In this document: positions 52,034 through 58,937 of the stretch, in pieces
Position numbering within the stretch: position 1 is the first letter of the stretch
Layout: every line of letters starts with the position of its first letter
Source: an uncultured Bacteroidales bacterium
Lineage (GTDB): Bacteria; Bacteroidota; Bacteroidia; Bacteroidales; Muribaculaceae
Direction: 5' to 3'
Assembly (NCBI GenBank): GCA_900544535.1
Contig: UQVH01000006.1
Span: 70,475 to 134,474 of the forward strand
DNA: 64,000 bases
Made by a program: the position numbers and the translations under genes
The notes under the pieces: generated by a model
Databases searched by the model: none
Seen by the model: the letters and a program-made list of their open reading frames with translations, nothing else
Told to the model about the DNA's origin: nothing

Positions 52034-52061
52034 ATCTTTTTCTTATTTATTTTTAGAGCTA

Positions 52062-52069
52062 CAAAGTTA
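52062..52069 (-). promoter_or_regulatory. Predicted -7 box of the YqeY gene
   Basis: The minus strand reads TAACTTTG (consensus TAnnTTTG). The predicted start is near 52055, with a ~22-base leader. A TCGTTG sequence lies near the expected -33 position. Confidence 0.55.
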
Positions 52070-52150
52070 CACAGAAATTTGATTAAACAACGAAACTTCC
52101 CCGCCATTTTTCATAAATGACAGGGAAGTATGACATTTTTTCGCGGCACC

Positions 52151-52534
52151 TCAATTCATCCTGGATTTATCGGCGGGATGCGGCGAAGGATAAAAGAGAA
52201 GTCCGATTATCAATATCACTGTCGCCGCATTGCTGACAGACTCTTTGACGACAGAATCGGAGAAACCGGCGCAGATGAATCCGGCAAGCCACAACAGCCA
52301 CAACAGACTATTCAGAAGCTGATTTTGGCTTATATCGTTAAACATGGCCGACAGTTTCCGATGAGCCATAAAGCACAATATTGCCGATATGACAAACAAT
52401 ATGGCCAGTACGACCATGGTTATCTGAATCGCCAGCGATCCTGGCCATGAGGCCATAGCGATAACTAAAACCCAACCCAACGCAAAAGAGATCTTGTTGA
52501 GCGTAATCGGTGATGACAGGTAGGAGGTAATCAT
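52151..52534 (-). CDS. Small membrane protein of unknown function
   Basis: Not recognised. 127 residues with four predicted helices: ~13-33 (KISFALGWVLVIAMASWPG), ~34-55 (LAIQITMVVLAILFVISAIL), ~74-92 (LLNSLLWLLWLAGFICAGF) and ~101-116 (VSNAATVILIIGLLF). The tail is short and basic. It is more AT-rich than most genes of the window. It has a well-formed promoter of its own (52580-52611), which argues that it is a real gene. It is divergent from the TPR regulator gene, and the two could be related in function. Confidence 0.65.
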   Translation of the reverse strand: MITSYLSSPITLNKISFALGWVLVIAMASWPGSLAIQITMVVLAILFVISAILCFMAHRKLSAMFNDISQNQLLNSLLWLLWLAGFICAGFSDSVVKESVSNAATVILIIGLLFYPSPHPADKSRMN

Positions 52535-52579
52535 AATTATTATTGATCTGATTATTTTTCAATCTTTAATTTCTGCTGA

Positions 52580-52611
52580 CAAAATTATAATAGTTTTTTG
52601 TGTCCCGCAAT
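52580..52611 (-). promoter_or_regulatory. Promoter of the small membrane protein gene
   Basis: On the minus strand ATTG (52611-52608), 20 bases, then TAATTTTG (52587-52580). The predicted start is near 52573, leader ~39 bases. Between this promoter and that of the TPR gene (52612-52866) the sequence is AT-rich and shows nothing else I can support. Confidence 0.65.
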
Positions 52612-52866
52612 AGTTCTAAAAGATTGCTCAAACACTCATATTGCACTAATAAACAAATATTTACACCCCTGAACAAAGTATATTTTTTGTTCAGGACATT
52701 CAGATAGATTCTATTGCCATCTTATCCCGCAATAACATCGTCTGAACAATTTAACTTTTTAGACATATTGGAGTTAAAATATGTTTATACCATCTGTGTT
52801 TTCAAAATTTGTAATGAAAAGAAGCAACGAATAGAAAAATACACTCGTCCCTTTTTCTCAAAAATA

Positions 52867-52898
52867 TTTGGATGCCGGAATATTATATCATACCTTTG
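52867..52898 (+). promoter_or_regulatory. Promoter of the TPR regulator gene
   Basis: TTTG (52867-52870), exactly 20 bases, then TACCTTTG (52891-52898). The predicted start near 52905 lies 49 bases before the ATG at 52954 and rules out the longer upstream reading frame. Confidence 0.75.
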
Positions 52899-52953
52899 TA
52901 AAATCACAGTGCCGCAATCGAGCCTCGCATTCTGCAATCCAAATTCCTCTTCG

Positions 52954-54624
52954 ATGAAAAAATTAAAATTTATCATCATAGTATTTATAATTTTGTCAGT
53001 CGTATTCCTGAAATTTAATCATGCGGACAATGAGATTTCTAAGAATATCACAACTGCCGTACAAATTATAGATAAAAAGCCTGAGACAGCATTGAAGATT
53101 CTTCATTCGATTAATCCGGCCGAAATAAAGTCCGAATATCAGTTGGCGCAATATGCACTATACCTGACGCAGGCAAAACACAAGAATTGCATCGACGAAA
53201 CCTCCGATTCATTGATAAACCTTGCGGTTAATTTTTACGACACTAATCCGACACTCAATCACTACGACAGAATGTTGGCTCATTATTATGCGGGAATTAT
53301 ATGTACGAATGCGCGTAAATATTCCGATGCAATTACAAATCTTATCGAGGCTGAACATATCGCTGAATCACAGAACCAGCAGTTATGGCTTGGGCATATC
53401 CAAGCAAAAATAGCAAAGATTTATGGTCAGGTTTTCGCATTCTCAGAAGCCGTAAAGTATGATAGTCTCGCATATGAGACTTTCAGAAGCAATAATGATT
53501 CACTAAATCTCCGGTATCAGTATTTACAATTGGCAAATTCGCTCAACAATGCCAGACGTAATGCCGAATCGCTGGCAATTTCAAATGAAATTTTATCTGA
53601 CGCAATTCATCGTAATGACACAGTCTATATTGGCCAAGCATATGGCCTTATCGCGCATAGCCATCACAGATTAAAAAATTATACCGCAGCAGCCGATTAC
53701 TACAACCGATATATCGAATTATTTCCAGACAAAACGACTCCGAAACAATACTGGCTCTATATAGATGTGTTATGGCAATCTGGTAAACATGACGATGCAC
53801 TTGATTTAATCGGCTTTGTCAAAAGAAAATATATGGATAAAGCTGAAATTCCGTTTGACATCCTATATGAGGTCGGAAAAACAGATGAAGCTTATTACCA
53901 ATTGAAAAAAGTTTTTACAGAAACTGATTCGATTCTTGATGAAATCATACGCCAAGACGTCCACAGCACGGTCGACGAATATCATCGAAATGAAATCAAG
54001 ATTATGGAACTGTCGCATCAGAATGATGTAATAAGGCTAACAGCATTGATAATACTCATCATAGCAGGAGGAATGATCATTTCCCTTTTCATAAGTCAAA
54101 ACCAAAAAGAGCAGAAACGAAAAAATGAACAGATTATGTCTCTTGCCGATGAACTGGAATCAATCTTAAACGAGCGGAAATGTAATCCAACCGCATCATC
54201 TCCATTGCCGGCAGAAGATGGTCCGCGCTTCTCAATCTCACGCAAACATCTTGATTCTATCCGCTTGCTCTGTGAAACTTACTATGAGTCAAACCAAAAA
54301 GAATCAATAAAAAGCAAAACTGCCCACAATGTCGAAGAAGAGATTAAAGATTTCGTAAACAATCCGGATTTTCATGCTTTCTTGGAATATCTCGCCAATA
54401 GCGAAAACCAGGATGTTATGAGTCGTTTCCGTAAACAAATGCCGGGTCTCTCAGATAAGGAATATTATATTTTCATATGCTCTGCGCTGAAACTTCCGGT
54501 ACCGGTTATATTAATGTTCTTTGATTTAAACCGTAACACACTCTATACTACTCGCCGACGCATGAGGCAGAAAATATCAGATGCAAACCCAATTGATGCA
54601 CGAGAATTTCTGAACCATCTTTAA
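52954..54624 (+). CDS. TPR membrane protein with C-terminal helix-turn-helix-like domain
   Basis: 556 residues from the ATG at 52954. A hydrophobic N-terminus (MKKLKFIIIVFIILSVVFL) acts as signal or anchor. A periplasmic helical region (~30-350) has TPR-like repeats (for example HYYAGIICTNARKYSDAITNLIEAEHIAES and GLIAHSHHRLKNYTAAADYYNRYIEL). A second helix spans ~360-380, with a Lys/Glu coiled segment after it. The cytoplasmic C-terminal domain (~420-556) ends in PGLSDKEYYIFICSALKLPVPVILMFFDLNRNTLYTTRRRMRQK (starting ~495), which resembles a LuxR-like helix-turn-helix. It is thus a likely one-component sensor-regulator. It is strongly AT-rich compared with its neighbours, suggesting recent transfer. 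Target and ligand are unknown. Confidence 0.75.
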   Translation: MKKLKFIIIVFIILSVVFLKFNHADNEISKNITTAVQIIDKKPETALKILHSINPAEIKSEYQLAQYALYLTQAKHKNCIDETSDSLINLAVNFYDTNPTLNHYDRMLAHYYAGIICTNARKYSDAITNLIEAEHIAESQNQQLWLGHIQAKIAKIYGQVFAFSEAVKYDSLAYETFRSNNDSLNLRYQYLQLANSLNNARRNAESLAISNEILSDAIHRNDTVYIGQAYGLIAHSHHRLKNYTAAADYYNRYIELFPDKTTPKQYWLYIDVLWQSGKHDDALDLIGFVKRKYMDKAEIPFDILYEVGKTDEAYYQLKKVFTETDSILDEIIRQDVHSTVDEYHRNEIKIMELSHQNDVIRLTALIILIIAGGMIISLFISQNQKEQKRKNEQIMSLADELESILNERKCNPTASSPLPAEDGPRFSISRKHLDSIRLLCETYYESNQKESIKSKTAHNVEEEIKDFVNNPDFHAFLEYLANSENQDVMSRFRKQMPGLSDKEYYIFICSALKLPVPVILMFFDLNRNTLYTTRRRMRQKISDANPIDAREFLNHL

Positions 54625-54648
54625 GCCTGATTTCAGCTTAGATAAATT

Positions 54649-54672
54649 CTCCACCAAACCGGTGGAGTTTTC
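54649..54672 (+). terminator. Terminator of the TPR regulator gene
   Basis: CTCCACC (54649-54655), loop AAACC, GGTGGAG (54661-54667), then TTTT. It begins 24 bases after the stop codon. Confidence 0.8.
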
Positions 54673-54796
54673 CATCCTGCGCCCTGAAACGCAGTTTTTC
54701 TATGCTGATTGACAACCGTCTTAGCTGTGCAGAGCGGTAACTACGCTTAATTTCATAGGAATTACACAAATTCCACCATTCTCTGCCGATAAAAAA

Positions 54797-54969
54797 GCAA
54801 AGGGAACCTGTCACTGTTATACACGACCGAAATCGACGGAGATCTCACGATCTCTGACGACCGATATGTGCGAGTATCAATTAATTCAGGTTTACAATGT
54901 TAAGTGTTAAATTGGAATAATTGAAATAACATGCTAAATAAGGATGCGTAATGGCAGGTTCCCTCTGCG
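54797..54969. repeat. 173-base segment flanked by inverted repeats (MITE-like or RNA)
   Basis: GCAAAGGGAACCTGTCACT (54797-54815) and its inverted partner (54951-54969) match at 16 of 19 positions, with a perfect core AGGGAACCTG/CAGGTTCCCT. Inside is a hairpin GAGATC-TCAC-GATCTC (54839-54854). No target-site duplication and no ORF are visible. The rest of the 423-base gap 54625-55047 holds two terminators and no gene. Confidence 0.4.
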
Positions 54970-55006
54970 AAAACATCAAAATTCTCATACTTGTATTTTC
55001 AGAGTG

Positions 55007-55036
55007 TGTCTCATGACTCTCTTGTCATGAAACACC
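55007..55036. terminator. Terminator of the O-acetylhomoserine sulfhydrylase gene
   Basis: GTGTCTCATGAC (55007-55018) pairs with GTCATGAAACAC (55025-55036) through a 12-bp stem with one mismatch or wobble, depending on strand. It ends 11 bases from the stop codon of the minus-strand gene. No strong T-run. Confidence 0.55.
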
Positions 55037-55047
55037 TCTTATGCTTT

Positions 55048-56337
55048 TCATACTTTTTCGAGCGCCTGTCCGAGATCTGCGATTATGTCGTCGATGTGCT
55101 CGGTGCCGATGCTCAGACGGACTGTGGCCGGCGTGATGTGCTGCCGTTCGAGTTCCTCAGGCGAGAGCTGCGAGTGGGTTGTCGTGGCCGGATGTATGAC
55201 AAGGCTCTTAACGTCGGCCACATTGGCCAACAAAGAGAAGATCTGAAGAGCGTCGATAAACCGCCATGCCTCTTCGCGTCCGCCTTTCACCTCGAATGTG
55301 AAGATACTGCCCGCTCCGTTGGGATAGAGGCGCTTATAAAGTTCGTGATCCGGATGCTCCGGAAGCGACGGATGGTTGACTTTAGCCACTTTTGGGTGAC
55401 GCGACAGATATTCCACCACTTTCAGCGCATTCTCCACATGGCGTTCGAGACGCAGCGACAGAGTCTCCACGCCCTGCAACAGAATGAAAGCGTTGAAGGG
55501 CGAGATCGCCGCGCCGGTGTCGCGCAAAAGTACCGCACGGATGCGGGTGACGAAAGCTGCATTTCCGGCCACATCGGCGAAAACAGCACCATGATAGCTC
55601 GGATCGGGCTTTGCCAGGGTCGGGAATTTATCCGGGTCCGACTTCCAGTCGAATTTTCCTGAATCCACGATAATACCGCCGAGACTCGTTCCGTGACCGC
55701 CTATAAACTTCGTCGCCGAGTGAACGACTATATCGGCGCCGTGCTCGAACGGACGGATGAGAAACGGAGTGCCGAAAGTGTTGTCCACAATCAGCGGTAT
55801 GTTGTGCCTGTGGGCTATCTCGGAAAGTTTGTCAAGATCGGAAACGTCGCAGTTCGGATTGCCGAAAGTCTCGACAAAGAGAGCCTTGGTGTTAGGCCTT
55901 ATACTGCGCGCGACCAGATCGAAATCGCGCACATCGACAAATGTGCTCTCTATGCCTCGCGGCGCAAATGTGTGGCTGATAAGATTGGATGTACCGCCAT
56001 AGAGATTGTCGGCTGCCAGCACATGGTCTCCGGCACGGAGAATATTTTCAAGTGCATAGCTGATCGCAGCCGCTCCGCTGGCGACCGCTAATGCGGCCAC
56101 ACCACCCTCAAGTGCGGCCATTCGTTTTTCAAGCACCTCCTGAGTAGAATTGGTCAGACGTCCGTAGATATTTCCCGCGTCACGCAGGCCGAAACGGTCG
56201 GCCGCATGTTCCGAATTGCGAAATACATATGAAGTCGTCTGATAGATAGGTACCGCGCGCGAATCCGTCGCCGGGTCCGGCTGTTCCTGCCCCACATGGA
56301 GCTGGAGAGTTTCGAAGTGTAGCTTGTATTCAGACAT
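55048..56337 (-). CDS. metY: O-acetylhomoserine sulfhydrylase / Cys-Met metabolism PLP enzyme
   Basis: PLP enzyme that makes homocysteine from O-acetylhomoserine and sulfide. 429 residues from the ATG at 56337 (MSEYKLHFETLQLHVGQEQ); a longer in-frame start would lie upstream of the predicted promoter. The PLP lysine is in IVVHSATKFIGGHGTSLGG. HVGQEQPDPATDSRAVPIYQTTSYVF and the C-terminal RLSIGTEHIDDIIADL are typical. The ~430-residue length with an insertion fits the O-acetylhomoserine group better than cystathionine gamma-synthase (~380). It is divergent from the Lrp/AsnC regulator gene, whose operator copies lie upstream. Confidence 0.92.
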   Translation of the reverse strand: MSEYKLHFETLQLHVGQEQPDPATDSRAVPIYQTTSYVFRNSEHAADRFGLRDAGNIYGRLTNSTQEVLEKRMAALEGGVAALAVASGAAAISYALENILRAGDHVLAADNLYGGTSNLISHTFAPRGIESTFVDVRDFDLVARSIRPNTKALFVETFGNPNCDVSDLDKLSEIAHRHNIPLIVDNTFGTPFLIRPFEHGADIVVHSATKFIGGHGTSLGGIIVDSGKFDWKSDPDKFPTLAKPDPSYHGAVFADVAGNAAFVTRIRAVLLRDTGAAISPFNAFILLQGVETLSLRLERHVENALKVVEYLSRHPKVAKVNHPSLPEHPDHELYKRLYPNGAGSIFTFEVKGGREEAWRFIDALQIFSLLANVADVKSLVIHPATTTHSQLSPEELERQHITPATVRLSIGTEHIDDIIADLGQALEKV

Positions 56338-56396
56338 AAATAAATTTTTTGTACAAGGCAGTTCCGGAAATCTGCGGTGATCGTTATTTATGATGA

Positions 56397-56404
56397 CAAA
56401 ATTA
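56397..56404 (-). promoter_or_regulatory. Predicted -7 box of metY
   Basis: The minus strand reads TAATTTTG (consensus TAnnTTTG) with TTGG 19 bases upstream. The predicted start is near 56390, with a leader of ~53 bases. No SAM-II-like fold is present in this leader, unlike metK. Confidence 0.6.
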
Positions 56405-56431
56405 CAACGGGTAAAATAAAATTCCAACAAA

Positions 56432-56463
56432 TTTGAAAAATACAGAAAATATATCTAATTTAG
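56432..56463 (+). promoter_or_regulatory. Promoter of the Lrp/AsnC regulator gene
   Basis: TTTG (56432-56435), 20 bases, then TAATTTAG (56456-56463, one mismatch). The predicted start near 56470 gives a ~78-base leader. A weak Lrp-like site covers the spacer, and a strong one lies in the leader, a layout suited to self-repression. Confidence 0.55.
56443..56457. promoter_or_regulatory. Weak Lrp-type site in the regulator promoter
   Basis: CAGAAAATATATCTA matches 13 of 15 positions of the Lrp consensus YAGHAWATTWTDCTR. It overlaps the spacer and -7 box of the regulator promoter. Its centre lies 73 bases (seven helical turns) from the strong site at 56516-56530. Confidence 0.4.
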
Positions 56464-56515
56464 CAGCCAATACAGAACATTTTACACCGAACTTTATCCA
56501 AGCATATAAAATACA

Positions 56516-56530
56516 TAGAATATTATTCTC
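56516..56530. promoter_or_regulatory. Lrp-type operator in the leader of the regulator gene
   Basis: TAGAATATTATTCTC matches 14 of 15 positions of the Lrp consensus YAGHAWATTWTDCTR. It shares its first 14 bases with the site before the hut operon. It lies 17 bases before the ATG of the Lrp/AsnC gene. Confidence 0.75.
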
Positions 56531-56547
56531 CAAACTCACGCCAGACC

Positions 56548-57036
56548 ATGAACCAGCTCTCATCCTTAGATGCCATCGACCTCCATATCCTCGACTGTCT
56601 GCAACACGACTGCCGTCTCACCAACAAGGAACTCGCCGCCGCAATACACCTCTCTCCCACCCCGACATTCGAACGCGTCAAGCGCCTTGAACGCGAGGGT
56701 TACATCAAAGGCTATGTCGCCGTGCTCGACGCCGAGAAGATCGACTGCGGATTCGTGGCTTTCTGCTATCTGAAAATGAAGCAGCACACGCAGGAAAACG
56801 CCCTGCGCATCATGAACGCAATGAAAAACATTCCGGAAATCGCCGAGTGCTATAACATTTCCGGCGATTACGATTTCCTGCTGAAGATCTACACACGCAA
56901 CATGCAGGCCTATCAGGATTTCCTGCTGCGCATCCTCGGCGACCTCGACTGCATCGGCTCGCTCAACAGCTGTTTCGTGCTCGGCGAAGTGAAAAGCACC
57001 CGCGAACTTCCGCTCAGCGGACTGACACGCAATTAA
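56548..57036 (+). CDS. Lrp/AsnC family transcriptional regulator
   Basis: Feast/famine regulator that binds amino acids or related ligands. 162 residues, the normal length. The N-terminal winged helix-turn-helix (~5-60) includes LDAIDLHILDCLQHDCRLTNKELAAAIHLSPTPTFERVKRLEREGYIKGY. A C-terminal RAM/AsnC effector domain (~65-150) has NISGDYDFLLKIYTRN in place of the common VTGxYDYLL motif. It sits between metY (divergent) and the hut operon (145 bases downstream, same strand). Near-identical Lrp-type palindromes before itself and before hut indicate that it controls both. The ligand is unknown; histidine, glutamate or methionine are guesses. Confidence 0.93.
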   Translation: MNQLSSLDAIDLHILDCLQHDCRLTNKELAAAIHLSPTPTFERVKRLEREGYIKGYVAVLDAEKIDCGFVAFCYLKMKQHTQENALRIMNAMKNIPEIAECYNISGDYDFLLKIYTRNMQAYQDFLLRILGDLDCIGSLNSCFVLGEVKSTRELPLSGLTRN

Positions 57037-57082
57037 CCCATCAGTCCGGCAGGACAGATTATTATGAATCCCGACCAAATTT

Positions 57083-57097
57083 TAGAATATTATTCTA
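57083..57097. promoter_or_regulatory. Perfect Lrp-type operator upstream of the hut operon
   Basis: TAGAATATTATTCTA is a perfect 15-base palindrome and matches all 15 positions of the Lrp consensus YAGHAWATTWTDCTR. Its centre lies about 45 bases before the predicted hut transcription start, an activator-like position. Confidence 0.8.
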
Positions 57098-57120
57098 TGG
57101 CATATTTTAACTAAAATCAC

Positions 57121-57128
57121 TACATTTG
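57121..57128 (+). promoter_or_regulatory. Predicted -7 box of the hut operon
   Basis: TACATTTG matches TAnnTTTG. The predicted start is near 57135, with a ~46-base leader to ftcD. The -33 region is poor, which fits a promoter needing an activator. Confidence 0.6.
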
Positions 57129-57180
57129 CACATCTCCTCCAAGCAACCTGAAAAAATACCTCCAACACTTTATAATTTCC

Positions 57181-58887
57181 ATGGAAACACGAATCATCGA
57201 ATGTGTCCCCAATTTCAGCGAGGGACGTGACAAAACCGTAATCAAATCTATCACCGACGCCATCGAGAGCGTTAAAGGAATCAGTCTTCTTGACGTTGAT
57301 CCCGGCGAAGCCACCAACCGCACAGTAGTCACTTTTGTAGGCGAACCCGAAGCCGTCGTCGAGGCTGCTTTCCGGGGTGTCAGACGTGCAGCCGAGTTGA
57401 TCGACATGCGCAACCACCACGGAGCACATCCCCGTATGGGCGCCACCGACGTCTGCCCGCTGATTCCGATCTCAGGCATCACGCTCGAAGAATGTGCCGA
57501 ACTCTCGCGCAAACTTGCCAAACGCATCTCCGACGAACTTGAGATCCCGACCTACTGTTACGAGGCCGCAGCCTTCACTCCCGAACGCCGCAACCTGGCC
57601 GTATGCCGCGCCGGCGAATATGAGGCTCTTCCCGAAAAGATGAACCATCCGGGCAAAGGCCCCGACTTCGGCGACCGCCCCTTCGACGAAAAAGCCGCCC
57701 GCACAGGCGCAACCACCGTCGGCGCCCGCGACTTCCTTATCGCCGTAAACTTCAACCTCAACTCCACCTCTACCCGCCGTGCCAACGCTATCGCATTTGA
57801 CGTCCGCGAAAAAGGGCGCCCGATGCGCGAAGGCGGAAAGCCCAACGGCAAACCGCTCAAGGATGAAAAGGGCAATACAATCATGCAGCCCGGCACCCTC
57901 AAGGCCACCAAGGCCATCGGCTGGTTCATCGACGAATACGGCATAGCACAGGTGTCAATGAACATCACCGACATCTCCACCACTCCGCTCCATGTAGCCT
58001 TTGACGAAGTCTGCCGCGCCGCCAACGCACGCGGAGTCCGCGTGACAGGCACAGAGATCGTAGGCCTCGTGCCCAAACGCACCCTCATCGAAGCAGGCCG
58101 CTACTTCCTCCACAAACAGCAGCGCTCCACCGGCGTTTCCGAAAGCGAGCTCATCCGCATGGCCGTCAAGTCAATGGGACTCGACGAACTCGCGCCTTTC
58201 CGCCCCGAAGAAAAAGTAATCGAATATCTGATTGCCCCCAAAGGCGGCAAGAATCTGACAGATCTCACCTGCACCGGCTTTGCCGAAGAGACCGCATCGG
58301 AATCACCCGCTCCCGGCGGCGGCTCTATCTCAGCCTACATGGGTGCGCTCGCCGCAGCTCTCGGCACAATGGTTGCCAACCTCTCAAGCCACAAAGCCGG
58401 CTGGGACGACCGCTGGAAAGAGTTCTCCGACCAGGCCGACAGAGGTCAGGAACTGATGCAGCGCCTTCTGCACCTCGTCAATGAGGACACCGAAGCCTTC
58501 AACCGCATCATGGACGCTTTCAAGATGCCGAAATCGACCGACGAGGAGAAAGCAGCCCGCGCCGCGGCTATCGAGGACGCCACCCTCTATGCCACCCGCA
58601 TTCCACTGTCGACTATGGAAGCCGCAGCCGAAACTTTCCCCCTTCTCGAATCAATGGCCCGCACAGGCAATCCCGCATCGGTCAGCGATGCCGGAGTCGG
58701 TGCACTCGCCGCACGTTCGGCCGTACTCGGAGCCCAGCTCAATGTCCGCATCAACGCCGCCTCGCTCAAAAACCGCGAGGAAGCCGACCGTCTGACAGCC
58801 CGCGCCGCCGAGATTGCCGAAAAAGCCATGATCGCCGAGACGAAAGTGCTTGAAATTGTCAACGAAGTCCTCTCCGCCGGCAAATAA
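57181..58887 (+). CDS. ftcD: Fused glutamate formimidoyltransferase / formimidotetrahydrofolate cyclodeaminase
   Basis: Last steps of histidine breakdown by the folate route: the N-terminal half moves the formimino group of formiminoglutamate to tetrahydrofolate, releasing glutamate. The C-terminal half removes ammonia to give 5,10-methenyl-THF. 568 residues. The transferase domain (~1-300) starts IIECVPNFSEGRD and contains RNHHGAHPRMGATDVCPLIPI. The cyclodeaminase domain (~365-568) includes ESPAPGGGSISAYMGALAAALGTMV (starting ~374). Fusion of the two, as in vertebrate FTCD, is also seen in other Bacteroidota. It is the first gene of the operon, 50 bases before hutU. Confidence 0.95.
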   Translation: METRIIECVPNFSEGRDKTVIKSITDAIESVKGISLLDVDPGEATNRTVVTFVGEPEAVVEAAFRGVRRAAELIDMRNHHGAHPRMGATDVCPLIPISGITLEECAELSRKLAKRISDELEIPTYCYEAAAFTPERRNLAVCRAGEYEALPEKMNHPGKGPDFGDRPFDEKAARTGATTVGARDFLIAVNFNLNSTSTRRANAIAFDVREKGRPMREGGKPNGKPLKDEKGNTIMQPGTLKATKAIGWFIDEYGIAQVSMNITDISTTPLHVAFDEVCRAANARGVRVTGTEIVGLVPKRTLIEAGRYFLHKQQRSTGVSESELIRMAVKSMGLDELAPFRPEEKVIEYLIAPKGGKNLTDLTCTGFAEETASESPAPGGGSISAYMGALAAALGTMVANLSSHKAGWDDRWKEFSDQADRGQELMQRLLHLVNEDTEAFNRIMDAFKMPKSTDEEKAARAAAIEDATLYATRIPLSTMEAAAETFPLLESMARTGNPASVSDAGVGALAARSAVLGAQLNVRINAASLKNREEADRLTARAAEIAEKAMIAETKVLEIVNEVLSAGK

Positions 58888-58937
58888 CCCATACCCCTAA
58901 CCGTCTATACCTCCAATTTCGCTTATACCTTTAAAAT

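Noticed and set aside
52714..52953. 80-codon upstream extension of the TPR regulator gene
   Set aside because: The promoter at 52867-52898 places transcription start downstream of it, and the signal-like hydrophobic start at 52954 is the natural N-terminus.
56338..56396. SAM riboswitch in the metY leader
   Set aside because: I looked for the P1, CTTGCAA and GCTAAAA blocks seen before metK and found none, and the ~53-base leader has no stable fold.
56338..56430. 31-codon upstream extension of metY
   Set aside because: It would begin upstream of the predicted transcription start; the ATG at 56337 matches the family N-terminus.
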